Positions 1 through 9,896 are shown, numbered from the stretch's first letter. The stretch: DNA of 64,000 nucleotides from Inediibacterium massiliense (GCF_001282725.1 NZ_LN876587.1:1359695-1423694); one strand, 5' to 3'. Notes: a model not told the origin generated them from the letters alone. Translations and numbers: made by a program.

Positions 1-947
1 GTATCTGTTCCTGGAACTCCACCTTCTGTTCCATTGACTACTTCTTCCTTTAGATCATTCATACTACGAACAAGTCCATTTGTTTCATCTTTAACAGGTG
101 GTGCAAACTCTTTTACATCAGTTACTTCACTATCAAAATCAAGCTTTACATTTACCATAACTGCCACATTTTCTGGACCATATATAGTAGATAAAAATTC
201 TGTTAAGCTATTTTGCATTTTACTTTGTACTTGATGTTGAAGATTTAATTGAGTAGAAGCATCAAAAGCTTCATCTTCGGATTCTTTATTTAAAACTTGT
301 CCACGATTATCTACAACCGTTACATTTTCTGGGTCTAAATCTTTTACCGCATTAGAAACAATCATTATAATTCCATTAACTTGATCTTTAGATAACTGTA
401 CTTTTGGCTCTAGCTCTACAAAAACAGATGCCTTTGCCTTTTGATCTTGCATTAAAAAGTTTGTATCCTCTGGTACTGTTAAATTAACCTTTGCATTTTT
501 TACTCCTTCAATTTCACGTATAACACTTGATAATTCATTTTTTTGAGCAATTAAAAATCTTTTTGCTCTTTCCTCATTAGTCATGGTTAAACTGGTATTA
601 TCCAGCATTTGTTCATATGAAAAATCTTCTTTTGGAAGACCTGCTACTGCTAAATTTGCTTGTGCTTTATTTTTATCTTCCTTTTGCACTAAAATACTAC
701 TTCCTGCATCATTTGTTTTCCAAGGAATAGCCATTTCATCAAGTTTTTGTGTGATTTCTCCTCGATCTTTTGGGGTAATATCATTAAATAAAACTACATA
801 TTCAGGCTTTGAAGTAAAATAAAATAATAATGCCATACTTATAACTACTAATAACCCACTGACAGCAATTTTAATCTTTTGCGCTTTACTCAACTGTTTA
901 TAAAAGTCATTTAATTGTTCTTTTATTTGTTCTAGTCCATTGCCCAT
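1..947 (-). CDS. fliF: Flagellar M-ring protein FliF (N-terminal part, cut by window edge)
   Basis: FliF forms the membrane-embedded MS ring of the flagellar basal body. The frame is open from an ATG at 947 to the window edge and gives about 315 residues, so the C-terminal part lies outside. It starts MGNGLEQIKEQLNDFYKQL, then has one hydrophobic segment (about residues 25-43) followed by the YscJ/FliF-type domain with the VVLFNDITPKDRGEI stretch. GGTGG just upstream serves as ribosome binding site. It is last of four visible flagellar genes read right to left (flgB, flgC, fliE, fliF), the usual order of the fla/che operon. Confidence 0.95.
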   Translation of the reverse strand, partial: MGNGLEQIKEQLNDFYKQLSKAQKIKIAVSGLLVVISMALLFYFTSKPEYVVLFNDITPKDRGEITQKLDEMAIPWKTNDAGSSILVQKEDKNKAQANLAVAGLPKEDFSYEQMLDNTSLTMTNEERAKRFLIAQKNELSSVIREIEGVKNAKVNLTVPEDTNFLMQDQKAKASVFVELEPKVQLSKDQVNGIIMIVSNAVKDLDPENVTVVDNRGQVLNKESEDEAFDASTQLNLQHQVQSKMQNSLTEFLSTIYGPENVAVMVNVKLDFDSEVTDVKEFAPPVKDETNGLVRSMNDLKEEVVNGTEGGVPGTD

Positions 948-981
948 CAATCCACCTCACTCCTTATGGATAAAATCATTT

Positions 982-1272
982 TTAAATTTGTAGTCTCATA
1001 ATTTCTTTATAGGCATCTAGAACTTTATTTTTTACTTCTATAGTAAATTGTAAAGCGATTTCAGATTTGTCAGCTGCTATCATAACTTCATGAACATTAT
1101 CAATTTCTCCCATAGCTGCAAGAGTATCCATCTTTTCTGATTCTATTTGATAATCATTAGCTTTATTTAATGCATCCTTCAAAAAACTTGAAAAACTTTC
1201 CGAATCTCCTATTTTTTTCGAGTCATAAGAAGTATCTCTTGCAGCTATATTCATAATACTATTTATATTCAT
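982..1272 (-). CDS. fliE: Flagellar hook-basal body protein FliE
   Basis: FliE joins the MS ring to the rod and is exported early by the flagellar apparatus. The 96 residues end in the typical FliE C-terminus (EIALQFTIEVKNKVLDAYKEIMRLQI). An upstream GTG would add seven residues, but a perfect GGAGG (1281-1285) sits 8 bases before the ATG at 1272, so that start is chosen. It lies between flgC and fliF in one operon. Confidence 0.95.
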   Translation of the reverse strand: MNINSIMNIAARDTSYDSKKIGDSESFSSFLKDALNKANDYQIESEKMDTLAAMGEIDNVHEVMIAADKSEIALQFTIEVKNKVLDAYKEIMRLQI

Positions 1273-1292
1273 TTTAAAATCCTCCATTTTCA

Positions 1293-1730
1293 CTATCTAC
1301 CAATTTCTAATGCCTTCATAGCCATACTTTTTGTAGCATTCATAGCCGTTACATTTGCCTCATAAGATCTTGTAGCAGAAATCATATTTACCATCTCAGT
1401 AACAATATCTACATTAGGCATTTGTACATATCCTTCATCATCTGCATCTGGATGTCCTGGATTGTAAACTTTTTTAAAGGGACTTTTATCCTCCTTAATA
1501 CCAATTACTTCTACTCCACCTCCTACAGGCTCTCCATTCTTTACTTGGCTTAGCACTTCTGAAAAAGATGGGTTTACTTGCTTAAACACAGGGACTTGTC
1601 TACGATATGGCGTCCCACTACTTGTTCTTGTTGTATTTGCATTTGCTATGTTTTTAGAGATAACATCCATTCTTAATCTTTCTGCTGTCAATCCTGACGC
1701 ATTTATATTAATGGAATGAAACATACCCAT
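1293..1730 (-). CDS. flgC: Flagellar basal-body rod protein FlgC
   Basis: Proximal rod subunit of the flagellum. The 145 residues carry the flagellar rod N-terminal motif (SGLTAERLRMDVISKNIANANT) and the C-terminal rod motif (EMVNMISATRSYEANVTAMNATKSMAMKALEIGR read in parts). Its ribosome binding site GGGAGG overlaps the last codons of flgB, so the two are probably translationally coupled. Confidence 0.97.
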   Translation of the reverse strand: MGMFHSININASGLTAERLRMDVISKNIANANTTRTSSGTPYRRQVPVFKQVNPSFSEVLSQVKNGEPVGGGVEVIGIKEDKSPFKKVYNPGHPDADDEGYVQMPNVDIVTEMVNMISATRSYEANVTAMNATKSMAMKALEIGR

Positions 1731-1736
1731 AAAAAT

Positions 1737-2150
1737 TTACCTCCCGTCTTTTATTACCATTTTTAATTTTCTAAAATTAGAATTAATTCTTTGCGAAACT
1801 AAATTAAATTGAATTGTATTTTTAGCCAATTCTGCCATTTCTACATCAGCATCTACATTGTTTCCATCTTTTCGATACTTTCCATTTAAATCCTTTATGG
1901 AGATAGGTTCTATATTATCTATATTCTCTTTTCCTATCGAAAAATGTTTCTCATGTGTTCTTGTTCCTTGTATAGATGAAGTAGATAAATTTTCTTTTAA
2001 AATAGATTCAAATTGAACCATATTTCTTTTATATTTAGGTGTATTAACATTTGCAATATTATTAGATATAGCTTCATCTCTCATCCATGATGCATCTAAT
2101 GACTTCTTTAAAATATTTATATTCCCAAAAGATTGATCAAAAATATCCAT
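1737..2150 (-). CDS. flgB: Flagellar basal-body rod protein FlgB
   Basis: Proximal rod subunit of the flagellum, 137 residues, with the SNNIANVNTPKYKR rod motif near the N-terminus. It is the first gene of the flgB-flgC-fliE-fliF transcription unit. codY lies directly upstream in the same direction but is separated by a strong terminator, so the flagellar operon is likely to have its own promoter in the roughly 270-base gap. Confidence 0.96.
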   Translation of the reverse strand: MDIFDQSFGNINILKKSLDASWMRDEAISNNIANVNTPKYKRNMVQFESILKENLSTSSIQGTRTHEKHFSIGKENIDNIEPISIKDLNGKYRKDGNNVDADVEMAELAKNTIQFNLVSQRINSNFRKLKMVIKDGR

Positions 2151-2419
2151 AATTTTCCCCCTATTATTTTATTACATATTCCATAATTATCCTATCCGAT
2201 TTTTATTTTATGCAATTATTATATTTCGACATAAATTTCATTTTCCCTTCATTTTTCCTTCTTCTTTTTATTGCAAACTTCTTCTTTTCTTCCCTTATTA
2301 TAATACATTTATACATAATTTGTTATAAATTTGCTTAAAATAGGAAATGGGCACTATATATGTATCACTTTCATTACTTAATACTTCATATTGAGTAAAT
2401 ATATTCTTTACTATATAGC
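2151..2419 (-). promoter_or_regulatory. Probable promoter region of the flagellar operon
   Basis: AT-rich gap between the codY terminator and flgB. A TATAAT hexamer read on the minus strand (2297-2302) is a candidate -10 box. I find no convincing -35 partner, so the promoter type is unknown. Confidence 0.35.
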
Positions 2420-2447
2420 AAAAGAACAACCTTTTGGTTGTTCTTTT
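2420..2447 (-). terminator. Terminator of codY
   Basis: Perfect 12-bp stem (AAAAGAACAACC / GGTTGTTCTTTT) with a 4-base loop, ending in a T run on the minus strand, 11 bases after the codY stop. It separates codY from the flagellar operon. Confidence 0.9.
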
Positions 2448-2457
2448 ATGGTATAGA

Positions 2458-3237
2458 TTATCTTTTTAATTTTTCTAATTCTTCGATCAATTTGTCATTT
2501 AAAATTTTAATATGTGTTCCTTTCATTCCTAATGATCTAGATTCAATGACTCCTGCACTTTCAAATTTTCTAAGAGCATTTACAATAACAGATCTTGTAA
2601 TGCCCACTCTATCTGCAATTTTACTAGCTACTAAAAGTCCCTCACTACCTTCTAATTCATCAAAAATATGCTCAACAGCTTCAAGTTCTGAATAAGAAAG
2701 AGTACCAATTGCCATTTGAACTACAGCTTTTTTTCTTGCCTCTTCTTCAATTTCTTCACTTTTTGCTCTTAGGATTTCCATTCCTACCACTGTAGCACTA
2801 TATTCTGCTAAGATCAAATCTTCATCTATAAACATTTTATCATGTCTTGATAAAATTAAAGTACCTAACCTTTGTCCACTGCCATTAATAGGCACAACTG
2901 TTGCAAGCTTATCAATGCTTTCTACATCATATTTAAAGATTTCTAATAATTCATCTCCAGTTACATTGTATCTAGTTTCTGTTATCTTCATAAATTCCTC
3001 ATTGTATTCATCTGGGAATTTTTGTCTTCCTGTATCTGAATCTGTAATAATAGGATTTTCTGAATCATCTATTAAATTCACTCCTAATACTTTACCTTTT
3101 TTACTAATTACATAAACATTAGCATCTAGTACTTGACTTAAAGTTTTACATAATTCGGAAAAGGAAACAGGTATATTTCCTGACTGTTGAAGTATTTTGT
3201 TTAGTTTTCTTGTTTTTTCTAATAGTGTATTACTCAT
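2458..3237 (-). CDS. codY: GTP-sensing transcriptional regulator CodY
   Basis: CodY is the global nutrient regulator of Firmicutes; it binds DNA when GTP and branched-chain amino acids are abundant. The 259 residues match the family length. The N-terminal two thirds is the GAF ligand-binding domain. The C-terminal winged helix-turn-helix contains [20 protein letters not shown] and ends with [11 protein letters not shown]. The ATG at 3237 has a good upstream AGGAGG. It is next to flgB, as in Bacillus subtilis. Confidence 0.98.
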   Translation of the reverse strand: MSNTLLEKTRKLNKILQQSGNIPVSFSELCKTLSQVLDANVYVISKKGKVLGVNLIDDSENPIITDSDTGRQKFPDEYNEEFMKITETRYNVTGDELLEIFKYDVESIDKLATVVPINGSGQRLGTLILSRHDKMFIDEDLILAEYSATVVGMEILRAKSEEIEEEARKKAVVQMAIGTLSYSELEAVEHIFDELEGSEGLLVASKIADRVGITRSVIVNALRKFESAGVIESRSLGMKGTHIKILNDKLIEELEKLKR

Positions 3238-3264
3238 TTGAATCCTCCTTGTAATATTTGTCTT

Positions 3265-3292
3265 ATAATATAGTGTATGAGCTCTTCATCAA
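3265..3292 (-). promoter_or_regulatory. Candidate codY promoter
   Basis: On the minus strand TTGATG (3287-3292) and TATTAT (3265-3270) are 16 bases apart, about 30 bases before the codY start. This is a plausible housekeeping promoter. No obvious CodY box is seen next to it. Confidence 0.45.
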
Positions 3293-3669
3293 ACTCTTAT
3301 TTTTAGTTTGCTCTTTTATACAAAAATAATTTTTTATAATACATAGAAAATTATTTGCTTAATAACCCTGTTGATCCATTCATAATTTCTGTTATATATT
3401 TGCAAAAATTTATTTATAGATCTTCCAAAAGAAGACTTTTTATGTACCAAAGGTCTTTTACAAAATCATTTTAATCATTTCTGTTTTTAAAATCTTCTTG
3501 AAATTCTACTCTTACCAATCCCATATCCTATTTAAAATCTACATAATCGAGATTGGTTATACAGCATTATTTTTAATTTTAAGTATTCTCTGAACAAACC
3601 ACAAGCAATAGTATCACATTTTTGCAATTTATTCAATATCAAATTTTAAAATTATTCATTTTTTTCAAC
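3293..3669. other. Non-coding gap between topA and codY
   Basis: AT-rich stretch without a credible reading frame. In B. subtilis this interval holds trmFO, xerC and clpQY (hslVU); none of them is present here. No strong terminator is visible after topA. Confidence 0.6.
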
Positions 3670-5745
3670 TTATTCGTTCGTTTCCTCTGTCCTTTTATAT
3701 TTACATTCTTTATTAGAACACTGAATCAATGTATCTTTTTTTCTAATTTTTTTGATCAAAATAGATTCACATTCTGGACACTTTTCATCAATAGGTCTTC
3801 CCCATGTCATAAAATTGCAATTTGGGAAACTTCCACATCCAAAAAACAATCTTCCTTTTTTTGATCTTCTTTCTACTAAATCTCCACCACATTTAGGACA
3901 TTGTACCCCTATTTTTTTTACAAAAGGTCTTGTATGTTCACATTCTGGATAAGCAGAACAAGCTAAGAATTTTCCATACTTTCCATATTTAATTACCATA
4001 TTTTTACCACAGACTTCACAAATTTCATCTGTTTCTTCTTCAATTAATTCTATTTTTTTGATTTCTTCTTCTGCATGTTTTAGAGTTTTCTCAAAAGGTT
4101 GATAAAATTCATCAATCACTTTCACCCACTCTACTTGATCTTCCTCAATTTTATCTAATTGTTCTTCTAGCTCTGCAGTAAAATATTCATCTAAAATATC
4201 TGGGAAATATGACCTTAATAAATCTGTAACAATCACTCCTAATTCCGTAGGTTTTAAGGCTTTATTTTCTCTTTCTACATATCCTCTACTCAATATGGTA
4301 GATATGATAGGAGCATATGTACTAGGTCTTCCAATATTTTTATCTTCTAATTCTTTTACTAACGAAGCCTCTGTAAATCTTGCTGGCGGTTGCGTAAAAT
4401 GTTGCTTAGGATCCAATTTCTCTAGTTTTAGTTCTTGGTCTTTTGAAACCTCTGGAATTTCATTATCTGAAATAGCTCCATAGGTATATACTTTTAAAAA
4501 TCCATCAAATACCAATTTTGATCCATTTGCTTTTAATAAATATCCATTATTTAAAATATCTACTGCATAAGTTTCATAAAGCGCATATTTCATTTGACTT
4601 GCTACAAATCTCTCCCAAATAAGTTTATACAATTTATATTGTTCTTTGCTAAGAGAAGATTTAATTTTTTCAGGATGCCTTTCTACATCTGTTGGTCTTA
4701 TAGCTTCATGGGCATCTTGCGCTTCTTTTTTTGTTTTATACTTTTTTTCTTCCTCTGGAATATATTTTGTCCCATAATTTTCTAGGATGTATTTTTTAGA
4801 TCCTTCCTGTGCTTCATTAGAAATTCTTGTAGAATCTGTTCTAATATAAGTAATTAAACCTACACTACCTTCTCCCTCTACATCTACTCCTTCATAGAGC
4901 TGCTGAGCTACTATCATAGTTTTTTTGGTAGTATAGCCTAATCTATTTGCTGCTTCTTGTTGCAAGCTACTAGTAGTAAACGGAGGATATGGATTCCTTC
5001 TTTTTTCTTTTCTTTTTACTTCAGATACAAAAAAAGTTCCTGCTTCAAGGTCTTTGATTACTTTTTGTACTTGTTCTTCATTCCCTAGTTCCATTTTTCC
5101 ATCAGTCGTTCCATAAAACTTTGCCTCAAAGCTTTCACGACTATCATCATTTATAAAATTACCTATAATACTCCAATATTCCTTAGGTACAAAATCTTCT
5201 ATTTCTTTCTCTCTGTCACATATGATCTTTGTCGCAACAGATTGTACTCTTCCTGCACTCAAACCTTTTCTAATTTTTCTCCATAAAAGTGGACTGATGC
5301 TATATCCTACCAATCGATCTAAAATACGTCTTGCTTGTTGCGCATCTACTAAGGTTTTATTGATTTTTCTAGGATTTTTTACCGCATTTTTAATGGCATT
5401 TTTGGTAATTTCATTAAATTCAATTCTACATTTTTCATCTTCATCAATATCTAGTATATGAGCTAAATGCCATGAAATAGCTTCTCCCTCTCTATCAGGG
5501 TCTGTTGCCAATAAAACTTTTTTGGCTTTTTTAACCTCTTTTTTTAAATCCTTAATTACAGGACCTTTTCCCCTAATGGTTATATAGTGAGGCTCATAAC
5601 TATTTTCAATATCTATACCCATTTTACTTTTAGGTAGATCTCTCACATGGCCAACCGAAGCAGCCACTTTATAGTTTTTTCCCAAAAACTTCCCAATCGT
5701 TTTGGCTTTTGCTGGAGACTCTACAATCACTAAAGATTTTGCCAC
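3670..5745 (-). CDS. topA: DNA topoisomerase I
   Basis: Type IA topoisomerase that relaxes negative supercoils. I chose the GTG at 5745 (protein begins AKSLVIVESPAKAKTIGKFL) because GGGGG lies 7 bases upstream and this is where the Toprim domain begins; an in-frame start 60 bases upstream is less likely. The resulting 691 residues contain DPDREGEAISWHL (Toprim), the active-site tyrosine in YIRTDSTRIS, and three C-terminal four-cysteine zinc fingers (CEVCG, CPKCGG, CPECES repeats). It follows dprA in the conserved yraN-comM-dprA-topA-codY order. Confidence 0.98.
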   Translation of the reverse strand: MAKSLVIVESPAKAKTIGKFLGKNYKVAASVGHVRDLPKSKMGIDIENSYEPHYITIRGKGPVIKDLKKEVKKAKKVLLATDPDREGEAISWHLAHILDIDEDEKCRIEFNEITKNAIKNAVKNPRKINKTLVDAQQARRILDRLVGYSISPLLWRKIRKGLSAGRVQSVATKIICDREKEIEDFVPKEYWSIIGNFINDDSRESFEAKFYGTTDGKMELGNEEQVQKVIKDLEAGTFFVSEVKRKEKRRNPYPPFTTSSLQQEAANRLGYTTKKTMIVAQQLYEGVDVEGEGSVGLITYIRTDSTRISNEAQEGSKKYILENYGTKYIPEEEKKYKTKKEAQDAHEAIRPTDVERHPEKIKSSLSKEQYKLYKLIWERFVASQMKYALYETYAVDILNNGYLLKANGSKLVFDGFLKVYTYGAISDNEIPEVSKDQELKLEKLDPKQHFTQPPARFTEASLVKELEDKNIGRPSTYAPIISTILSRGYVERENKALKPTELGVIVTDLLRSYFPDILDEYFTAELEEQLDKIEEDQVEWVKVIDEFYQPFEKTLKHAEEEIKKIELIEEETDEICEVCGKNMVIKYGKYGKFLACSAYPECEHTRPFVKKIGVQCPKCGGDLVERRSKKGRLFFGCGSFPNCNFMTWGRPIDEKCPECESILIKKIRKKDTLIQCSNKECKYKRTEETNE

Positions 5746-5821
5746 AACTTCACCCCCACTTGTTAAAGCAATAGTAATTATATCAAAAACCTTTTCAAAT
5801 TTCAAAACATTATCCGAATAG

Positions 5822-6901
5822 TCATTTTATCATAAATAAATTTCCTGGCAACTGCTTGATCATATCTTTTAATTCTAGCACTGTAAGAATCCCATTGATT
5901 TCATCTATTCTTAAATTTAATTGTTGACAAATTAATTCTAAATGCATAGGTTGACTTTTGTAAATAGCATAATAAATTTCTTTTTCAATATCACTAAGAT
6001 GTATTAAATTTTTTATTGGATTAGGATCATTTCCAATATTTAGTTCTTCTAATACATCTTCTATATTTGTTACTAATTTTGCTCCTTGCTGAATAAGTCT
6101 ATTGGTTCCTTCACTTAAAGGATGATTAATATTTCCTGGCACTGCAAATACTTCTTTTCCTTGTTCTAATGCAAGCTCTGCACTAATTAAAGACCCACTT
6201 TTGATTCCTGCTTCTACTACAATAAGCCCCTTAGCAATCCCACTAATAATTCTATTTCTAGCAGGAAAATGTTGTGGTAATGGCTCTACATCTACTCCAT
6301 ACTCAGATAATAGTACTCCACTTTTTTCAATTTCTAGCATCAATTTTTGATTTGTCTTAGGATAACATATATTTAGACCACATCCTAATATAGAGATGGT
6401 TCTACCTCCATTCTCTATTGCCCCTTTGTGAGCCATTGTATCTATTCCATAAGCCATTCCACTTACTACGGTAATTTTCCTTTGAGCAAGTTCTTTTGCA
6501 AGATGATAGGCTACATATTTTCCATAAGGTGAGGCTTTTCTAGATCCTACTATGGCTACCGCATTTGTATCTTCATCGGAAAAATTTCCTCTTTTAAAAA
6601 GTAAATAAGGAGCATTATAAATATATTTTAAATCTTTTGGATATTCTTTATCCTTTTTAGTAATAATATCTATTTTATATTTTTCCATTTTTTCTCTCCA
6701 CCGAGAGATCATACATAAATCTTTATTTTCTATTATGTTATGAATCACACTTTTATTTATTCCACTTAGCTTTTTTATATCCTCTATAGAAGCATTATAA
6801 ATATTTTTAGCATTTCCAAATTTTTTGATTAAGTACTCTATAGTTTGATTTCCTACGCCACTTATACTGCGTAACCATACTAAATAATCATTTTCATTCA
6901 T
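5822..6901 (-). CDS. dprA: DNA-processing protein DprA (Smf)
   Basis: DprA loads RecA on incoming single-stranded DNA during transformation. In 359 residues it shows an N-terminal helix-hairpin-helix region, the Rossmann-like core (AIVGSRKASPYG, VSGMAYGIDTMAHKGA, GSLISAELALEQGKEVFAVPG) and a C-terminal winged-helix tail. It starts 4 bases after the comM stop, so both are in one operon, and the ribosome binding site GGGTGGG lies in the comM end. Confidence 0.97.
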   Translation of the reverse strand: MNENDYLVWLRSISGVGNQTIEYLIKKFGNAKNIYNASIEDIKKLSGINKSVIHNIIENKDLCMISRWREKMEKYKIDIITKKDKEYPKDLKYIYNAPYLLFKRGNFSDEDTNAVAIVGSRKASPYGKYVAYHLAKELAQRKITVVSGMAYGIDTMAHKGAIENGGRTISILGCGLNICYPKTNQKLMLEIEKSGVLLSEYGVDVEPLPQHFPARNRIISGIAKGLIVVEAGIKSGSLISAELALEQGKEVFAVPGNINHPLSEGTNRLIQQGAKLVTNIEDVLEELNIGNDPNPIKNLIHLSDIEKEIYYAIYKSQPMHLELICQQLNLRIDEINGILTVLELKDMIKQLPGNLFMIK

Positions 6902-6904
6902 ATA

Positions 6905-8434
6905 TTACCCACCCCAAAACTTTCGATCTAAGCCTCTATATTGAATAGCCTCTGCAATATGGTTTGTTTTTATATTTTGACTTCCCTCCAAATCTGCGAT
7001 CGTACGACTTAATTTAATAATACGAGTATAAGCTCTAGCACTTAATCCTAACTTATGGAATGCATTTTCCATTAATTTTTTCTCCTGCTCTCCTAGTTTG
7101 CAATACTTTTTCATTTGATTCCCATTTAATTGAGAATTAAACAAAATATGATCTTTTTTATATCTTTCTAATTGGTTTTGTCTTGCTTGTTCTACACTTG
7201 TTCTCATTTGAGTAGAATTTTTCCCTTCTCTTTCTTTTGATAGCTCTTCATAAGAAATAGGAGAAACTTCTATGTGCATATCTATTCGATCTAATAGCGG
7301 TCCTGAAATTTTTGATAAATATCTTCTTATTTGTGTAGGTGTACAAGTACATTCATGAGATGAATCTCCATAATAACCACAAGGGCATGGATTCATACTA
7401 GCTAATAAAATAAACTTAGATGGATATGTAAAATTGCCATATAGTCTTGCAATAGTAACCTCTTCATCTTCAATGGGTTGGCGTAACATTTCCAAAACTC
7501 TTCTTTCAAATTCAGGAAGTTCGTCTAAAAATAAAACACCATAATGAGATAGTGAAACTTCTCCAGGTTTGGGTTTTCTTCCTCCACCTATTAAAGCTGT
7601 ACTTGAAATGGTATGATGAGGTGATCTAAAAGGTCTTTTCTGAATTAAAGATAAATGATTAGAAAGCTCCCCTGCCACACTATAAATTTTAGTGACCTCT
7701 AAACACTCTTCATAGGTCATTTCAGGAAGAATACTAGGAAAACATCTTGCTAACATAGTCTTTCCTGATCCAGGAGGCCCTATCATCATAATATTGTGTC
7801 CTCCTGCTGCTGCAATCTCAAAAGCTCTTTTTACTAGTTCTTGGCCTCGTACATTACCAAAATCTTCTTTTGGATTATATTCATTTGTTATGTGAACATT
7901 GGCTTTATAAGGATCAATAGGCATTTCTCCCTTGAGATATTCAATTACATTTGATAAATGATCACAAGGATAAATCTCTACATCTTCAATCATAGCTCCT
8001 TCTTCAGCATTTTCTATAGGTAAAATGATTTTTTTAATACCTTGATTTCTAATCCCAATCACAAGAGGAAGAGCTCCTGTTATTTTATTTAATTTTCCAT
8101 TTAAAGATAATTCTCCAATAAAAGCAAATTTGTCTATATCTGCATTCTCTAATTGTTCAGATGCTTGTAAAATTCCTAAAGCCATAGATAAATCAAAATG
8201 TGTTCCTTCTTTTTTTGTATTGGCTGGAGCTAAGTTTATGGTGATCCTTTTTAGAGGAAAATCAAAGCCTGAATTTTTAATAGCTGCTCTAATTCTCTCT
8301 TTTGATTCCTTTACAGCTACATCTGGAAGTCCTACAATATTCAAAGCAGGAAGACCATTAGAAATATCTACCTCTACTTCTGTAATATCTCCATCCAAAC
8401 CATTTAAAACACAGCTGTAAACTCTTGATAACAA
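6905..8434 (-). CDS. comM: ComM/YifB family AAA+ ATPase (Mg-chelatase-like)
   Basis: ComM is a hexameric helicase that promotes branch migration in natural transformation. Walker A (MIGPPGSGKTML) and Walker B (VLFLDELPEF) are intact and the Mg-chelatase C-terminal domain is complete (FWGG end). An ATG at 8455 lacks a ribosome binding site, whereas the TTG at 8434 lies 7 bases after GAGGAGG, so I use that (509 residues). A degraded copy of an internal part (about 7424-7523) is found beside the serine recombinase near 30 kb, hinting that comM is an integration target. Confidence 0.95.
   Translation of the reverse strand: MLSRVYSCVLNGLDGDITEVEVDISNGLPALNIVGLPDVAVKESKERIRAAIKNSGFDFPLKRITINLAPANTKKEGTHFDLSMALGILQASEQLENADIDKFAFIGELSLNGKLNKITGALPLVIGIRNQGIKKIILPIENAEEGAMIEDVEIYPCDHLSNVIEYLKGEMPIDPYKANVHITNEYNPKEDFGNVRGQELVKRAFEIAAAGGHNIMMIGPPGSGKTMLARCFPSILPEMTYEECLEVTKIYSVAGELSNHLSLIQKRPFRSPHHTISSTALIGGGRKPKPGEVSLSHYGVLFLDELPEFERRVLEMLRQPIEDEEVTIARLYGNFTYPSKFILLASMNPCPCGYYGDSSHECTCTPTQIRRYLSKISGPLLDRIDMHIEVSPISYEELSKEREGKNSTQMRTSVEQARQNQLERYKKDHILFNSQLNGNQMKKYCKLGEQEKKLMENAFHKLGLSARAYTRIIKLSRTIADLEGSQNIKTNHIAEAIQYRGLDRKFWGG
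7424..7523. repeat. comM internal segment duplicated at about 29977-30076
   Basis: About 100 bp of comM coding sequence, around the Walker B to sensor region, recurs with scattered mismatches directly after the serine recombinase relic. Both copies have the same orientation. The shared core includes TTGCAATAGTAACCTCTTCA. It is a candidate attachment site (attB-like). Confidence 0.65.
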
Positions 8435-8484
8435 TTTTAAGCCTCCTCGATTCATTAAATATACTGTTAAGTATTACATATTCA

Positions 8485-8838
8485 TCAGATTATATTCACA
8501 ATATGATGAATCAAAGGATTTTTAGAATCATTCATAATAATTTCTATTCCATCAAAACGAAAATCACAATCTTTAATATGCTTTGTTTGTAGGTAATACT
8601 CTCCTGTATGCAATAGATGTATTTTCTTCTTTTGATTGATGGCTTCTATAGGTCTTCCATAGGATAAATTTTTCCTAGTTTTTACTTCCACAAATACATA
8701 TGTATCATTTTTATAAGCAATAATATCTATTTCTCCAAAATGACATCTGTAATTCATAGTGATAATCTTATATTTTGATTTTTTTAGGTGCTTTGCTGCA
8801 ATATTCTCCCCTAATCTTCCTAACTCTTTTGGATTCAT
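8485..8838 (-). CDS. yraN: UPF0102 family protein YraN
   Basis: Conserved small protein with a PD-(D/E)XK nuclease-like fold; cellular role not firmly established. The 117 residues include LGENIAAKHL at the start and the FGEIDIIA ... YVFVEVKTRK signature (the Asp and Glu-Val-Lys positions of the fold). It lies upstream of comM on the minus strand as in many Clostridia. Its 5' end and upstream region are partly duplicated near 30.1 kb. Confidence 0.95.
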   Translation of the reverse strand: MNPKELGRLGENIAAKHLKKSKYKIITMNYRCHFGEIDIIAYKNDTYVFVEVKTRKNLSYGRPIEAINQKKKIHLLHTGEYYLQTKHIKDCDFRFDGIEIIMNDSKNPLIHHIVNII

Positions 8839-9000
8839 AAAAAATTACTTCCTTAATATATTCTCCCCTTTGATGTATTTAAAACCATATAGTGTTATAC
8901 ATTTTTTGTAAAAAACCCTTTATCTATTCATTTTTTCTGAATATTTAATTATCTTCACGTTGTATTTTTTTCTATATCTAAAAAATCCTTTTAAAAACTC
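8830..9000. repeat. yraN upstream region, duplicated at about 30071-30235
   Basis: The stretch that begins at the yraN start (AAAAATTACTTC) and runs through TTCTCCCCTTTGATGTATTT to the TATCTAAAAAAT motif recurs near 30.1 kb with clear similarity. A shorter third piece (TATTCTCCCCTTTGATGTAT) is near 34736. No gene is seen in this gap. Confidence 0.7.
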
Positions 9001-9027
9001 TATCAAAAGGTAATTTTATAATAAAAA

Positions 9028-9060
9028 ATCTCTAAGCACCTCATATAAGTGCTTAGAGAT
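9028..9060 (-). terminator. Terminator of the CsxC-like gene
   Basis: 12-bp perfect stem (ATCTCTAAGCAC / GTGCTTAGAGAT) followed on the minus strand by a T6 run, 12 bases after the stop codon. Confidence 0.92.
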
Positions 9061-9071
9061 AAGAATTTTAT

Positions 9072-9896
9072 TTAACAGTCGCAAGGACAATGGCATGGAC
9101 AATCAGATATAGGTTCTACTGCACCAATCGCAACTTGTCTTTTTTGAAGTATCTTCAGGGTAATAAATAAAACCATCTTTTCTTCAATTTGTCTAAATGC
9201 TCTTTCTTCAAAAGGCATTTTTCCTCTGCTACAATCTGTATAGTTAAGAATTTCGTCAAACTCTACAATTCTTGCCTTAATCAATTCACAGAAAGGAAGT
9301 TCATTAAAATGTTCTTCACTTATTTGATTAAATTCACGAAGATCTCCTGATAACAATTTATCTTTAGATCCAAATCCGTCATTATTTAAAGCTTCTTCTC
9401 TAAAATACTCAAACTCTGCTGCTCTATTACATTTTGGTGGAAGTGGTTCAATTCCATTAAATGAAATTGGAGTTGTGCAACTAAATGGTACATCTACTGT
9501 ACAATGTTTGATATCTCCACAAAATCCTTCTTCATTGGAACATTTTCTTGTAGTATATTCAATGTTTTTTCTTACAAATCCTTTTATAAAAAGCATATTA
9601 GTATTTTGTAAAAGTAAACATTGAGTTACTTTTACACGCTTTTTAATATTTTTAATTTCCCATGCAGGCTCTGGTAGGGTAATAAAAGAATCCACATTTA
9701 CCTTTACAGTTAATTCAGCAAGTACTACAGGTATTTTAGCAATAGAACCTGTTGTTAGAGAACTAATATCAACAGGTGTATTCACACATTCTTCTGAAGT
9801 TCCTCCAGATACCTCTACACAATTTCCTGTGCAACCTCTTATTTGTACTTGATTTTTTTGTAAATTTTGTATTGGATTATATTTATTCCATGACAT
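9072..9896 (-). CDS. CsxC-like spore exosporium protein
   Basis: The 274-residue protein resembles the CsxC family of clostridial exosporium proteins: a PVVLAELTVKVNVDS entry strand, IKKRVKVTQCLLL, LFIKGFVRKNIEY and GDIKHCTVDVPF, the pattern also seen in SPOCS/DUF3794-like repeats. It is cysteine-rich with a CPCHCPCDC end, as in cross-linked spore-surface proteins. The start has AAGGAGG 9 bases upstream and a strong terminator follows. Expression would be expected in the mother cell late in sporulation, but I cannot identify the promoter. The family call is from recognition, not a search. Confidence 0.75.
   Translation of the reverse strand: MSWNKYNPIQNLQKNQVQIRGCTGNCVEVSGGTSEECVNTPVDISSLTTGSIAKIPVVLAELTVKVNVDSFITLPEPAWEIKNIKKRVKVTQCLLLQNTNMLFIKGFVRKNIEYTTRKCSNEEGFCGDIKHCTVDVPFSCTTPISFNGIEPLPPKCNRAAEFEYFREEALNNDGFGSKDKLLSGDLREFNQISEEHFNELPFCELIKARIVEFDEILNYTDCSRGKMPFEERAFRQIEEKMVLFITLKILQKRQVAIGAVEPISDCPCHCPCDC

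Noticed and set aside
583-822. Plus-strand frames over the flagellar and comM-topA region
   Set aside because: They mirror strong minus-strand genes and have no ribosome binding sites.
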